Positions 7,125 to 15,859 of a stretch of DNA of 64,000 bases are shown one piece after another. The notes under the pieces are model-generated. The model was not told the origin of the DNA, did no database searches, and saw only the letters and a list, made by a program, of their open reading frames with translations. Both the position numbers and the translations under genes were made by a program. Positions within the stretch are counted from its first letter, which is position 1; each line of letters opens with the position of its first letter. The stretch spans positions 2,815,001-2,879,000 of the forward strand of contig CP051235.1 in the NCBI GenBank assembly GCA_017794705.1, read 5' to 3'. Source of the stretch: Devosia sp. (lineage in GTDB: Bacteria > Pseudomonadota > Alphaproteobacteria > Rhizobiales > Devosiaceae).

Positions 7125-8408
7125 TTACATCAGCCGGCCCGGCACAAAAAGGGAAACGGCGGGGAATGCGACCAGAATGATGAGGAAAACAAGGATGGCA
7201 AGGAAGTAGGGGATCGAAGCCCTGGTGAAGGCGCCGGTCTTGACGTCGAGAATGCCGGCAACCGTGAACATGATGACGCCGACCGGGGGTGTGAGGCCGC
7301 CGATGTTGATCAGCGTGACCATGAGAATGCCCATGTGGACGGGATCGAATCCGGCATTGATGAGCACCGGCAGGACGATGGGCGTAACCAGAAGGATGTT
7401 GGCCGCGCCTTCAAGGAACATGCCGCTGACCAGCAGGAACAGCAGGACGAGAGTGAGGATCAGCAAGGGTTCGCTGGTGAGTGTGGTGAGCAGGGTGGCG
7501 ATCTGCTGCGGGCCCTGTTCGATGGTGACAGCGTAGCCAAGCACCGCCGCCATCATGATCAGCAGCATGACCATGCCGAGGTCAGTCGCGGTATGTTTCA
7601 TGGCTTCATAGAGCTTGGCGAAGGTGAGTTCGCGATAGACAAAGAAACCGATGAAAAGGGCGTAAAAGACGAGGAAGGCCCCCGCCTCTGTTGCCGTGAA
7701 AAAACCGAAGCGGAATCCGACGATCAGAATGATCGGGAAGGCGAGCGCCCAGATGCTTTCCAGGAAGCTGGCCCAGAGCTCTCGGAAGCTGGGTGGTTTG
7801 GCGAGGTCGGGTTCATAACCGTTGCGCTTGGCGACGATCCAGACCGTCAACATGAGAATGACGGTCAGAAGGATGCCCGGCAGGATGCCTGCGAGGAACA
7901 GGCGGCCGATCGAGACTTCATTGATGAAGCCGAAAAGGATCAGCCCGATGCTGGGCGGGATGGTGGCAGTGATGATGGCGCCAAAAGCGAGGACGACGGC
8001 GGCTGCCGGTTTTGAGTAGCCGCCTTTTTCGATCATGCCGGGTCCGAGCAGGCGGGCTTCCATGGCGGCATCGGCGACAGCGGAACCGGAAATGCCGCCC
8101 ATGATCAGGCTGAGGACCACCGAGACCTGCCCGAGCCCGCCGGCCAGCCAACCGGTCAGCAGCCGCGCGAACTTGATGAGTTTTTCGGTGATGCCGGTGG
8201 CGTTCATCAGGTTGCCGGCGAAAATGAAGAAGGGCACGGCCAGAAGCGGAAAGCTCTGGGTGGCGTTGACCATCTTCTGAATGGCGACGGTGGGCGGCAT
8301 AGTGCCGGTCAGCACGAATACCGGGAAGGCAGCGAGCGCCAGGGCAAAGGCGACCGGCATGCCGGAAAACAAGAACAGCGCAAAAAGGCCGGCGATCAGC
8401 AGGAGCAT
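7125..8408 (-). CDS. TRAP transporter large permease, DctM family
   Basis: Large membrane subunit of a tripartite ATP-independent periplasmic transporter (427 residues, about 12 hydrophobic segments). Family hallmarks are FFIFAGNLMNATGIT, GGISGSAVADAAMEARLLGPGMIEKGGY, ATIPPSIGLILFGF and VTLINIGGLTPPVGVIMF. Its start codon overlaps the dctQ stop in a TGATG junction, so translation is coupled. It drives substrate import with the sodium or proton gradient. Confidence 0.93.
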   Translation of the reverse strand: MLLLIAGLFALFLFSGMPVAFALALAAFPVFVLTGTMPPTVAIQKMVNATQSFPLLAVPFFIFAGNLMNATGITEKLIKFARLLTGWLAGGLGQVSVVLSLIMGGISGSAVADAAMEARLLGPGMIEKGGYSKPAAAVVLAFGAIITATIPPSIGLILFGFINEVSIGRLFLAGILPGILLTVILMLTVWIVAKRNGYEPDLAKPPSFRELWASFLESIWALAFPIILIVGFRFGFFTATEAGAFLVFYALFIGFFVYRELTFAKLYEAMKHTATDLGMVMLLIMMAAVLGYAVTIEQGPQQIATLLTTLTSEPLLILTLVLLFLLVSGMFLEGAANILLVTPIVLPVLINAGFDPVHMGILMVTLINIGGLTPPVGVIMFTVAGILDVKTGAFTRASIPYFLAILVFLIILVAFPAVSLFVPGRLM

Positions 8409-8860
8409 CAGGAAGCGGCCTTTGTACGCAGGATGAAAATGAGTTGGGACAGCAGGGTGCGGATCATCAGCAGGAAGCCGACAAGCATGCTGACATGGAA
8501 ATAGGAGCCCGGGATCTGCAAGGCGCCATCAAGGCGCGGGTGCATGAGGATTGTGTTCTTCCAGGCGAATTGCAGCAGATAGCCGAGCAAGCCGATGAGC
8601 ACGGCGATGTTGATGATTTCGAGTGCCTTGCGGCCTGCTGGCGGCAGGTTGTCGAGGACAAGGCTGACGCCGAAATGGCGTTGATGCTGCAGTGAGAGGT
8701 CGATTGCGAAGATGCACAGCCACAGGAACAGAAGCTGGGCGATTTCGACCGACCAGATGATCGGGTGGCCCATGGCACGGGCCACCGAGGCGATGCCGAC
8801 AAGCAGGACGACGGCAGCCAGCAGGATAGCGGCGCAGGCAAATTCGATGCGGGATAACAT
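8408..8860 (-). CDS. TRAP transporter small permease, DctQ family
   Basis: Small membrane subunit (150 residues) with four predicted membrane helices and the typical DctQ segment WSVEIAQLLFLWLCIFAIDLSLQHQRHFGV between helices 2 and 3. It lies between dctP and dctM in the classical order and overlaps dctM by one base. Confidence 0.9.
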   Translation of the reverse strand: MLSRIEFACAAILLAAVVLLVGIASVARAMGHPIIWSVEIAQLLFLWLCIFAIDLSLQHQRHFGVSLVLDNLPPAGRKALEIINIAVLIGLLGYLLQFAWKNTILMHPRLDGALQIPGSYFHVSMLVGFLLMIRTLLSQLIFILRTKAAS

Positions 8861-8905
8861 TGTTTCGCCCCTTATTTGACCTGCGCCGCCCGGGAGATCC
8901 CGGAC

Positions 8906-9886
8906 TTAACGTCCGAGAACCTGGTTGACCAATGCGGCTTCCGCCTCGAGTTCGAGCAGGCCGTAGACGCCGGCAACGGCTTGCTTGAAGGGGGCCAGAT
9001 CGACTTCGGAGATGGTGACACCGCTAGCGGCGACGTTGGCCATGGCCTCTTCACCCAATTCGATGGTGAGACCGGAGGCAAAGCGGCCATTCTCGACGGC
9101 CAGATCGCGGACAATGGCCTGGTGCTCCGTCGATATCTGATCCCAGGACTCAGCGGAAACGACCAAGGCTGTCACCAGTTGGATGTGCCCCGTCAATGTG
9201 ACGTTGCTGATCACTTCATGCAGCTTGGCGCCCCAGATGGCGGTGGGCTGCGCTTCAGCGGCGTCGATGGAGCCGAGTTGCAGGGCCGAGTAGACCTCGC
9301 CCCAGGCGATCGGGGTAGGCTCGGCACCCATGGCGCGGATGGTTTCGATCCAGATGGGTGCGCCGATGGTGCGCATGCGGACGCCGGCAAGATCAGCCGG
9401 GACCGAGATCGGCTTTTGCGTCAGGGCATGGCGGGCACCCTGATACCAGTTGGAGGCCAGCATGACGAGGCCGGAAGCTTCCTTGAGTTCCTCGCCCCAG
9501 GCCAGATACTCGTCCGACAGGGCAAACTGGTCGGCCTGGTCGTAGGTATCGAACAGGAACGGGGCCGACATGATGGCCAGCGATGGCACGAAGCTCGACA
9601 GGCGGGCCACGTCGGTGACCGTTCCGACGTTGGCGCCGGCACGGGCCTGATCGATCATTTCGGTCGTGTCGCCAAGTTGCGAATTGTGAAACACCTGCAC
9701 CAGCACTTCGCCATTGGTGGCAGCTTCCACATCGGTTTTGAACTTTTCCAGGCCCTGACCCATCGGATCATCGGGGGCCAGAACTGTGCCGATACGAAGC
9801 GTGGTGGCGGCGAAGGCCGGCAGGCTCATGCTCAGGCTGGCGGCGACAGCCACGCAGAGTCCGAGCGTCTTGATGGTTGAATTCAT
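8906..9886 (-). CDS. TRAP transporter substrate-binding protein, DctP family
   Basis: Periplasmic binding protein of the dctPQM set, 326 residues. The signal peptide has a hydrophobic core and an AFA cleavage site near residue 26. The mature protein begins TLRIGTVLAPDDPMGQGLEKF. It continues with the family motifs EVLVQVFHNSQLGDTTEMIDQARAG, ADLAGVRMRTIGAPIWIETIRAMGA with the carboxylate-binding arginine, and EVYSALQLGSIDAAEAQPT. AGGGAGGGAC-type sequence precedes the ATG. The ligand is likely an organic acid, judging from the downstream hydroxylase and the divergent lactonase. Confidence 0.93.
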   Translation of the reverse strand: MNSTIKTLGLCVAVAASLSMSLPAFAATTLRIGTVLAPDDPMGQGLEKFKTDVEAATNGEVLVQVFHNSQLGDTTEMIDQARAGANVGTVTDVARLSSFVPSLAIMSAPFLFDTYDQADQFALSDEYLAWGEELKEASGLVMLASNWYQGARHALTQKPISVPADLAGVRMRTIGAPIWIETIRAMGAEPTPIAWGEVYSALQLGSIDAAEAQPTAIWGAKLHEVISNVTLTGHIQLVTALVVSAESWDQISTEHQAIVRDLAVENGRFASGLTIELGEEAMANVAASGVTISEVDLAPFKQAVAGVYGLLELEAEAALVNQVLGR

Positions 9887-9918
9887 TTGTCCCTCCCAGT
9901 GCGATGCCGGAGATCGGC

Positions 9919-9951
9919 ATCTAATATTTTAGTTGCATTAGAATACTAAAA
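9919..9951. promoter_or_regulatory. interleaved inverted repeats upstream of dctP
   Basis: Two overlapping dyads lie in the AT-rich gap between dctP and the divergent lactonase: TCTAAT (9920-9925) with ATTAGA (9937-9942), and TTTTAGT (9927-9933) with ACTAAAA (9945-9951). The nonamer ATCTAATAT (9919-9927) recurs at 21831-21839, upstream of the other complete dctPQM set. These are candidate GntR binding sites. Confidence 0.45.
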
Positions 9952-10027
9952 AGGTCAGCTTTGAAGAGTCAATCTGTTTCTGACATGGTCGGGAAGCACC
10001 GGGCATGCCCTGGAGAAGGTGGGGATA

Positions 10028-10936
10028 ATGGTGACGACAGAGCTCAAATTCCGCCTGTTCAGCCATGGGCATCTGCCCGCGCGGCTGGGCGAGAGCCCTT
10101 GCGTGGACGTGGACGGTGAAGCGGTCTGGTGGGTGGATGTGGACGGCAAGAAGCTGTTTCGGACGTCTTGCGCCACCGGCGAGACCCTGACCTGGGAAAC
10201 GCCGGAATTCCCCGGTTTCGTGGTGATGACGGCGGCCGGCTATCCCGCGGTGGGCATGCAGACCGGCATCTTTGCCTTCCTGTCAGGGACCGGACGGTTT
10301 GAAATGCTGGTCGGACTGGACATGCCAGGGTGCAGGTTCAACGACGCGACGGTTGATGCAAACGGCCGGTTGTGGGCTTCGACCATGGCACTCGACGCGC
10401 AGCGTGGCAGGGCCGCCATTCATCTGGTCAACAGTATGCACGGCTTCCATACGGTCGTCGACGGACTGGCGATCCCCAACGGGCTGGCTGTCGATGCGGC
10501 GCGCCAGCGGCTCTATTATTCGGACTCTCACAGGAGTGTGCAGTCGATCTGGGTGCTGCCGACCGATGACGTCCCGGGTGTGGTTGGCGAGGAGGAGCCT
10601 TTCGCCACAACATTGAAGCTGGCCGGACGCCCGGACGGGGCAGCACTCGACGCTGACGGCAACTACTGGATTGCCGGTGTGGATGGCGCGGAAATCTATG
10701 TGTTCGAGCCAGAGGGTCAGATGAAGTCGACTCTTGCCGTTCCCTGTCCGGAACCGACCAAGCTCTGCTTTGCCGGCGATGATCTGCGCACCGTGCTTTT
10801 GACCTCCAAGGGCAATGGTGAGACGGGAGGCTGCCTGATCCGGGCGTTTTTGCCTCCCGGCATGGCACCGGGCGTGGCGCAGCACAATTGGGCGGCCGGG
10901 CCATTGCCGTTGCGGGCCATCAGCCGCGCGTCATAG
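10028..10936 (+). CDS. SMP-30/gluconolactonase/LRE family protein (lactonase)
   Basis: Six-bladed beta-propeller hydrolase predicted to open a sugar or aldonate lactone, 302 residues. The divalent-metal ligands of the family can be placed: Glu in GESPCVD (about residue 22), Asn in IPNGLAVD (about 150) and Asp in RPDGAALDADGNYW (about 201). FNDATVDANGRLWASTM is the usual blade motif. The frame opens at a GTG (10019), but the ATG at 10028 follows GGAGAAGGTGGGG closely and is preferred. It diverges from the dctPQM operon, so the imported substrate may be converted through a lactone. Enol-lactone hydrolase activity is an alternative. Confidence 0.87.
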   Translation: MVTTELKFRLFSHGHLPARLGESPCVDVDGEAVWWVDVDGKKLFRTSCATGETLTWETPEFPGFVVMTAAGYPAVGMQTGIFAFLSGTGRFEMLVGLDMPGCRFNDATVDANGRLWASTMALDAQRGRAAIHLVNSMHGFHTVVDGLAIPNGLAVDAARQRLYYSDSHRSVQSIWVLPTDDVPGVVGEEEPFATTLKLAGRPDGAALDADGNYWIAGVDGAEIYVFEPEGQMKSTLAVPCPEPTKLCFAGDDLRTVLLTSKGNGETGGCLIRAFLPPGMAPGVAQHNWAAGPLPLRAISRAS

Positions 10937-10949
10937 CTGAAATCTGCGA

Positions 10950-11522
10950 TCAACCCGCGGCAGGGCGCAGGGGCGTGGGTTCGTCTGCCGGCTTGGCCAG
11001 ATCGCTGTGCGGTTCTGCCGGGAAGGACAGGCTGGTGGAGAGTTCGTGGACCTCGGGTCCGGTGACCGGATCCGGCGTGTCTTCATCCAGCAGGGTGGCG
11101 ATGCGTTCAAGGCCGGCCATTATCATGGCCTGTTCCCATTCGGGAATATCGGCAAAGGCCTCCGAAAAGCGCTGATGCAGCGGATCGGGTGAATTCTCGA
11201 TCATTTCATGCCCGGACTGGGTGAGGGACACCCAGTATTTGCGCCGGTCGGTTTCGCTGCGGCGGCGGGCCAGATAGCCCAGGCGCGCCAGCTTTTCGAT
11301 GAGCACTGTGGCGCTGGCGGGCGCAACGCCGACGCGCTGGGCGATCATCTTGGGGGTGATCTCGTGGGCGCTTCTCACCAGCCGAAGTACCAGCAGCTGG
11401 GCGGTGGTCAGGCCGGTGGCCCGGGCCAGCGCACGATCATTCCGCTCGGCGACGCCGAGGATTCCGCGCAGGGCCACGAGACAGTTCAATGCCCGATCTT
11501 CCATGGTTTCACTCACTTTCAT
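10950..11522 (-). CDS. MarR family regulator, probable regulator of the ectoine operon
   Basis: Winged-helix repressor (190 residues). The recognition region is KMIAQRVGVAPASATVLIEKLARLGYLARRRSETDRRKYWVSLTQSGHEMI, with the MarR wing motif DRR. A proline-rich tail of about 45 residues follows the fold. It diverges from ectA across 264 bp. MarR-type regulators (EctR) occupy this position in several ectoine producers, so osmotic control of ectABC is the natural inference; the signal it senses is not visible. Confidence 0.85.
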   Translation of the reverse strand: MKVSETMEDRALNCLVALRGILGVAERNDRALARATGLTTAQLLVLRLVRSAHEITPKMIAQRVGVAPASATVLIEKLARLGYLARRRSETDRRKYWVSLTQSGHEMIENSPDPLHQRFSEAFADIPEWEQAMIMAGLERIATLLDEDTPDPVTGPEVHELSTSLSFPAEPHSDLAKPADEPTPLRPAAG

Positions 11523-11731
11523 TTGCCCCGCGCCAGAATAGGGCCCGGCAGCGGGGTATGCAATTAAAAGTTCATAAACATGTATGATATCTGTAGCGAA
11601 ATGTGAAGATAGTTCTGTTTATGTATTATCTTGCAGCCCAAGATAGGGAATTCTTGGAAAAGTTTCTCGTTTAAAAACAATTGGTTGCATTCAAATTCAC
11701 GGAAATGGCCGAATTAAGAGATTATTCAGGG

Positions 11732-11759
11732 TTGAAAACAGTTTTGCGATCCGTATGTT
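11732..11759 (+). promoter_or_regulatory. candidate promoter of ectABC-ask
   Basis: TTGAAA (11732-11737) and TATGTT (11754-11759) separated by 16 bp, about 27 bp before the ectA start. The upstream 120 bp are unusually AT-rich for the window and hold a CAATTG-centred dyad near 11778-100 (about 11676-11686) that could be a MarR site. This is from eye inspection only. Confidence 0.35.
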
Positions 11760-11786
11760 TCGGCTCACGAACTAAGTGAGGAAAGC

Positions 11787-12350
11787 ATGAGACCCCAGAT
11801 TCTGCGACATATCTCTGGCCGAACCAGCACGGTCCAAGCCAGCAATGACGTGCTGACGATGCGTACGCCGACGCCCGAGGACGGGCACCAGGTGTGGCAG
11901 CTGATCCGCGATTGTGAGCCGCTGGACCGAAACTCAATGTACTGCAATGTACTGCAGTGCGATCATTTCGCTGAAACCTGCGTGGTTGCGGAAAAGGATG
12001 GCGAGGTCGTGGGCTGGGTCTCGGCCTATATCGTGCCGTCCGACCCGGACACATTGTTCGTCTGGCAGGTGGCGGTTTCCGACAAGGCGCGCGGCATGGG
12101 CGTGGCCAAGAAGATGCTGCACGAACTGGTGTCGCGCGACTGCTGCAAGGACGTGACCGGTCTCAAGACAACAATCACGAAAGACAATGAAGCCAGCTGG
12201 GCGCTGTTCAATGCATTTGCCGACCGCATGGATGCGCCGCTGGACTCCGATGCGCATTATGTGCGGGACGATCATTTCGACGGGCGTCATGCGACCGAGC
12301 ATATGGTGACGATCGCGCCTTTTGGCGCACGAAAGTCCGCCGCCGCCTGA
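11787..12350 (+). CDS. ectA: L-2,4-diaminobutyrate N-acetyltransferase
   Basis: GNAT-fold enzyme that acetylates L-2,4-diaminobutyrate to N-gamma-acetyl-diaminobutyrate, the second step of ectoine synthesis. The 187 residues include TPEDGHQVWQLIRDCEPLDRNSMYCNVLQCDHF, highly typical of EctA. The acetyl-CoA loop is VAVSDKARGMGVAKKML, and TTITKDNEASWALFNAFA follows. A GTGAGGAAAGC leader precedes the ATG. It is the first gene of ectA-ectB-ectC-ask. Confidence 0.96.
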   Translation: MRPQILRHISGRTSTVQASNDVLTMRTPTPEDGHQVWQLIRDCEPLDRNSMYCNVLQCDHFAETCVVAEKDGEVVGWVSAYIVPSDPDTLFVWQVAVSDKARGMGVAKKMLHELVSRDCCKDVTGLKTTITKDNEASWALFNAFADRMDAPLDSDAHYVRDDHFDGRHATEHMVTIAPFGARKSAAA

Positions 12351-12389
12351 CCGGCACAAAACCCCATCTCCAAATCATCAGAGGTTCCC

Positions 12390-13682
12390 ATGACCATCGA
12401 AACGACGGTTGATACGAACGTGTTCGAACGCCGCGAATCCGAAGCGCGCAGTTACTGCCGCAGCTTCCCGACGGCCTTCACCAGCGCCCGCAATGCCACG
12501 CTGACCGACGAGGACGGCCGCGACTATATCGATTTCCTGGCCGGCTGCTCGACCCTGAACTATGGCCATAATGACCCGGACATGAAGGCGGCGCTGATCG
12601 ACTTCATTTCCCGGGATGGCGTGGCGCACGGGCTCGACATGTTCACCGATGCCAAGGCCGAGTTTCTGGAAAGCTTTGAACGGCTGATTCTGATGCCGCG
12701 CGGCATGGACCACAAGGTGATGTTTACCGGTCCGACCGGCACCAATGCGGTGGAAGCGGCGATGAAGCTGGCCCGCAAGGTGACTGGACGCGACACGATT
12801 GTGGCCTTCACCAACGGTTTTCACGGCATGACCCTGGGCGCGCTGAGCGCGACGGGCAATTCCGGCAAACGGGGTGGGGCGGGCACCAGTCTCTCCGGTG
12901 TGGCGCGTATGCCGTTCGAGGGCGCGTTCGGCCCAGATGCGGATACGCTTGAGCAGATCGGACTGATGCTGAACAATCCGTCCAGCGGACTTGATGCCCC
13001 GGCCGCCTTCATCGTTGAAACCGTGCAGGGCGAGGGCGGGCTGAATGCGGCTTCCAGGGAATGGATGCGGGGTATTGCCCGGCTCGCCAAGGAATGTGGC
13101 GCGCTGCTGATCGTCGATGACATTCAGGCTGGGGTGGGCCGTACAGGCAGCTTCTTCAGCTTTGATGAATTCGGCATCAAGCCGGACATGATCACGCTGG
13201 CCAAATCGCTTTCGGGCATGGGGCTGCCGTTCGCCGCCCTGTTGCTGAAGCCTGAGCTCGATATCTGGAAGCCGGCCGAGCACAACGGCACTTTCCGCGG
13301 CAACAACCATGCGTTCGTGACCGCCAAAGTGGCGCTGGAAAAATTCTGGGCCGATGGCGAGTTCGTCAAACAGATTGGCGAAAAAAGCCGGATGCTGGGT
13401 CAGCGCCTCGACATGATGCGCCAGAAATATCTGCCCGGTGCCACCGTGAAGGGGCGCGGCATGATGCAGGGGCTGGACGTCGGCTCGGGCGACCTGGCCG
13501 GTGAAATCTGTGCCGAGTGTTTCAAGAACGGGCTGATCATCGAGACATCCGGTGCCCATGATGAAGTGGTCAAGGTGCTGGCGCCGCTGACCATTCCGAT
13601 GGCGCAGTTCCGCGAAGGGCTCGACATTCTGGAGGCTGCGATTGCTGCCTCGACGACATCGCTGCGTGAAGCGGCCGAATAG
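12390..13682 (+). CDS. ectB: diaminobutyrate-2-oxoglutarate transaminase
   Basis: PLP-dependent class III aminotransferase that makes L-2,4-diaminobutyrate from aspartate semialdehyde and glutamate. The 430 residues show GPTGTNAVEAAMKLARKVTGR, VQGEGGLNAASREWM, LLIVDDIQAGVGRTGSFFSF (cofactor-binding Asp) and TLAKSLSGMGLPFA with the PLP lysine. Length and motifs are normal for EctB. It follows ectA by 39 bp and precedes ectC by 9 bp. Confidence 0.96.
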   Translation: MTIETTVDTNVFERRESEARSYCRSFPTAFTSARNATLTDEDGRDYIDFLAGCSTLNYGHNDPDMKAALIDFISRDGVAHGLDMFTDAKAEFLESFERLILMPRGMDHKVMFTGPTGTNAVEAAMKLARKVTGRDTIVAFTNGFHGMTLGALSATGNSGKRGGAGTSLSGVARMPFEGAFGPDADTLEQIGLMLNNPSSGLDAPAAFIVETVQGEGGLNAASREWMRGIARLAKECGALLIVDDIQAGVGRTGSFFSFDEFGIKPDMITLAKSLSGMGLPFAALLLKPELDIWKPAEHNGTFRGNNHAFVTAKVALEKFWADGEFVKQIGEKSRMLGQRLDMMRQKYLPGATVKGRGMMQGLDVGSGDLAGEICAECFKNGLIIETSGAHDEVVKVLAPLTIPMAQFREGLDILEAAIAASTTSLREAAE

Positions 13683-13691
13683 GAGACAAAG

Positions 13692-14084
13692 ATGATTGTT
13701 CGCGATCTGAATGAAATCAAAGACACCGACCGCGCCGTATCCGATGCGCAATGGACTTCGGTCCGCATGCTGCTGGCGGAAGACGGAATGGGGTTCAGCT
13801 TTCACATCACGGTGCTGGATGCGGGATCGGAACATACGTTCCACTACAAGCATCACTTCGAAAGCGTGTTCTGCATTTCGGGCAAAGGGTCGATCACTGA
13901 TCTTGCGACCGGCAAGACCCACCAGATCCGTCCGGGTGTGATGTATGCGCTCAACGAGCACGACAAGCATACGCTGCGGGCAGACGAGGAACTGGTGATG
14001 GCCTGTTGCTTCAATCCGCCGGTGACCGGCACGGAAGTCCACCAGGAAGACGGGTCCTACGCACCCGCTGATGCCGCGGCCTAG
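13692..14084 (+). CDS. ectC: L-ectoine synthase
   Basis: Cupin-fold cyclase that closes N-gamma-acetyl-diaminobutyrate to ectoine, 130 residues, the usual length. Recognisable EctC segments are [16 protein letters not shown], the cupin metal region [21 protein letters not shown] and [36 protein letters not shown]. No ectD hydroxylase gene follows, so ectoine rather than hydroxyectoine is the expected product of this locus. Confidence 0.97.
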   Translation: MIVRDLNEIKDTDRAVSDAQWTSVRMLLAEDGMGFSFHITVLDAGSEHTFHYKHHFESVFCISGKGSITDLATGKTHQIRPGVMYALNEHDKHTLRADEELVMACCFNPPVTGTEVHQEDGSYAPADAAA

Positions 14085-14150
14085 GCATTGCATCACGTAT
14101 AAAGACCAATTGAGGGAGTTCGCCGGCCCGGCGAACCGGAGTTATCGCAG

Positions 14151-15602
14151 ATGAGTACGCACACTGTTGAGAAAATCGGCGGCACGTCGATGAGCCGGCT
14201 GGACGAGTTGATGGACACGCTGATGATCGGGGACCGCACAGGGAGCGATCTTTATCAGCGCATGTTTGTTGTTTCGGCCTTTGGCGGGGTGACCGACCTG
14301 CTGCTGGAACACAAGAAGACGGGGACGCCGGGCGTTTACGGGCTGTTTGCTGCGTCGGACACCAACATGGCGTGGAGCGAGGCGCTGGACAGTGCGCGCG
14401 AGAAAATGTCGGAAATCCATCACCGGTTGCTGGACCATCCGGCAGACCGGCGCGCGGCGGATGATTTTCTGAAAGAACGGATCGAGGGTGCGCGTGGCTG
14501 CCTGATCGATCTGCAGCGGGTCTGTTCCTATGGGCATTTCCGGCTCGACGAGCACATGACGACGATCAGGGAGCTGCTTTCGGGTCTCGGGGAAACCCAC
14601 TCGGCATACGTCGCTGTGCTGATGCTGCAGCGGCGGGGGGTCAACGCGCGGTTTATCGATCTGACGGGCTGGCGCGACGAAAGCCAGCCGGACCTCGGCG
14701 AGCGGATCGAGCAGGGGCTCGGCGACGTGAACCTCGATGAGGAACTGCCGATCGTGACCGGCTATGCCCAGTGCCGCGAGGGACTGGTGCGCATTTACGA
14801 CCGGGGCTACTCGGAAGTGACGTTTGCGCGGCTCGCGTCGGCGACATCGGCCCGCGAGGCGGTGATCCACAAGGAGTTCCACCTGTCGAGCGCCGACCCC
14901 AAGATCGTCGGCGAGGATGTGGTGCGCAAGATCGGGCAGACCAACTTCGAGGTAGCCGACCAACTGTCGAACCTGGGGATGGAGGCCATCCATCCGCATG
15001 CCGCCAAGATCCTGCGCCAGTCGGGTATCCCGCTGCGCGTGGCCAATGCTTTCGATCCAAAAGACCCCGGCACGCTGATCGATGCGGAATCCGGGGGTGA
15101 ATCCCGGGTGGAAATGGTGACGGGCATCGATGTGCTTGGTTTTGAAGTGTTTGAGCAGGATATGGTGGGCGTCAAAGGCTATGACGCGACCATCCTGAAG
15201 GCGCTGACCCGGCACAATGTGCGGATCGTTTCCAAACATTCCAACGCCAACACGATCACACATTATATCGACGCCTCGCTGAAGGCGGCGCGCCGGGTGG
15301 AGCGGGAGATCACTGAAGCCTATGCCTCGGCCAACGTGCATACACGCAAGCTCGCCCTCGTCAGCGCGGTGGGGCGCAATCTCAAGGGCACACTGGTCAG
15401 CCTCAACGGACTGAAAGCGCTTCAGGAGGCGGGAATCGACCCCATCGCCATGCAACAGGGCGGCCGGTCTGTCGATGTGCAGTTCACCGTCGACGAGAGC
15501 CAGAAGGAAGACGCGATAAGGGCGCTTCATCGGGCGCTGGTCGAGCAGGATGCGGCAAACGAAGCGGGCGGTGCACCGCGCGTGCTGAAGTCAGCGGCCT
15601 AG
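14151..15602 (+). CDS. ask: ectoine-associated aspartate kinase (Ask_Ect)
   Basis: Specialised aspartokinase that supplies aspartyl phosphate for ectoine, commonly linked to ectABC in alphaproteobacteria. The nucleotide end is VEKIGGTSMSRLDEL, followed by VVSAFGGVTDLLL. The aspartate-binding part is GYAQCREGLVRIYDRGYSEVTFARLAS. Two C-terminal ACT-like segments follow (VKGYDATILKALTRHNVRIVSKHSNANTITHYI and LALVSAVGRNL). It lies 66 bp after ectC. The specialised isozyme is generally held to escape the feedback control of housekeeping aspartokinase. Confidence 0.94.
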   Translation: MSTHTVEKIGGTSMSRLDELMDTLMIGDRTGSDLYQRMFVVSAFGGVTDLLLEHKKTGTPGVYGLFAASDTNMAWSEALDSAREKMSEIHHRLLDHPADRRAADDFLKERIEGARGCLIDLQRVCSYGHFRLDEHMTTIRELLSGLGETHSAYVAVLMLQRRGVNARFIDLTGWRDESQPDLGERIEQGLGDVNLDEELPIVTGYAQCREGLVRIYDRGYSEVTFARLASATSAREAVIHKEFHLSSADPKIVGEDVVRKIGQTNFEVADQLSNLGMEAIHPHAAKILRQSGIPLRVANAFDPKDPGTLIDAESGGESRVEMVTGIDVLGFEVFEQDMVGVKGYDATILKALTRHNVRIVSKHSNANTITHYIDASLKAARRVEREITEAYASANVHTRKLALVSAVGRNLKGTLVSLNGLKALQEAGIDPIAMQQGGRSVDVQFTVDESQKEDAIRALHRALVEQDAANEAGGAPRVLKSAA

Positions 15603-15616
15603 TTTTCCCAAATCTT

Positions 15617-15642
15617 GCGGGAGCGGTGATTGCCGCTCCCGC
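15617..15642 (+). terminator. terminator-like hairpin after ectABC-ask
   Basis: GCGGGAGCGG (15617-15626) is perfectly complementary to CCGCTCCCGC (15633-15642) around a 6-nt loop, 15 bp after the ask stop. No T-run follows, so the efficiency is uncertain. Confidence 0.6.
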
Positions 15643-15859
15643 TCGCGTCAATCCGGCGCAATTTTCATCAAATTTGTTTCCAATTCGGGCGTTCGATTTA
15701 GATCGGCCCAAAGATTGGTGCGGTTCACTGTCGGCTGTGCGGGCTGGCGGTGAATACCTGTGCATGACGTTTTGAAACCGGCAGCCTCAGGGAACGAGCG
15801 GCAATTCGTCCCGGCGCTCCCCACGGAAGTGAGCGGAGCAGGGCAAACGGGAGACTGTG

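Noticed and set aside
12378-14096. 572-residue open frame on the minus strand opposite ectB/ectC
   Set aside because: It is a shadow of high-GC coding DNA: rich in Arg, His, Gly and Gln, with no recognisable motif. ectB and ectC on the other strand are certain.
14142-15530. 462-residue minus-strand frame opposite the aspartokinase
   Set aside because: Antisense shadow of ask; composition is unlike a real protein and it has no ribosome site.
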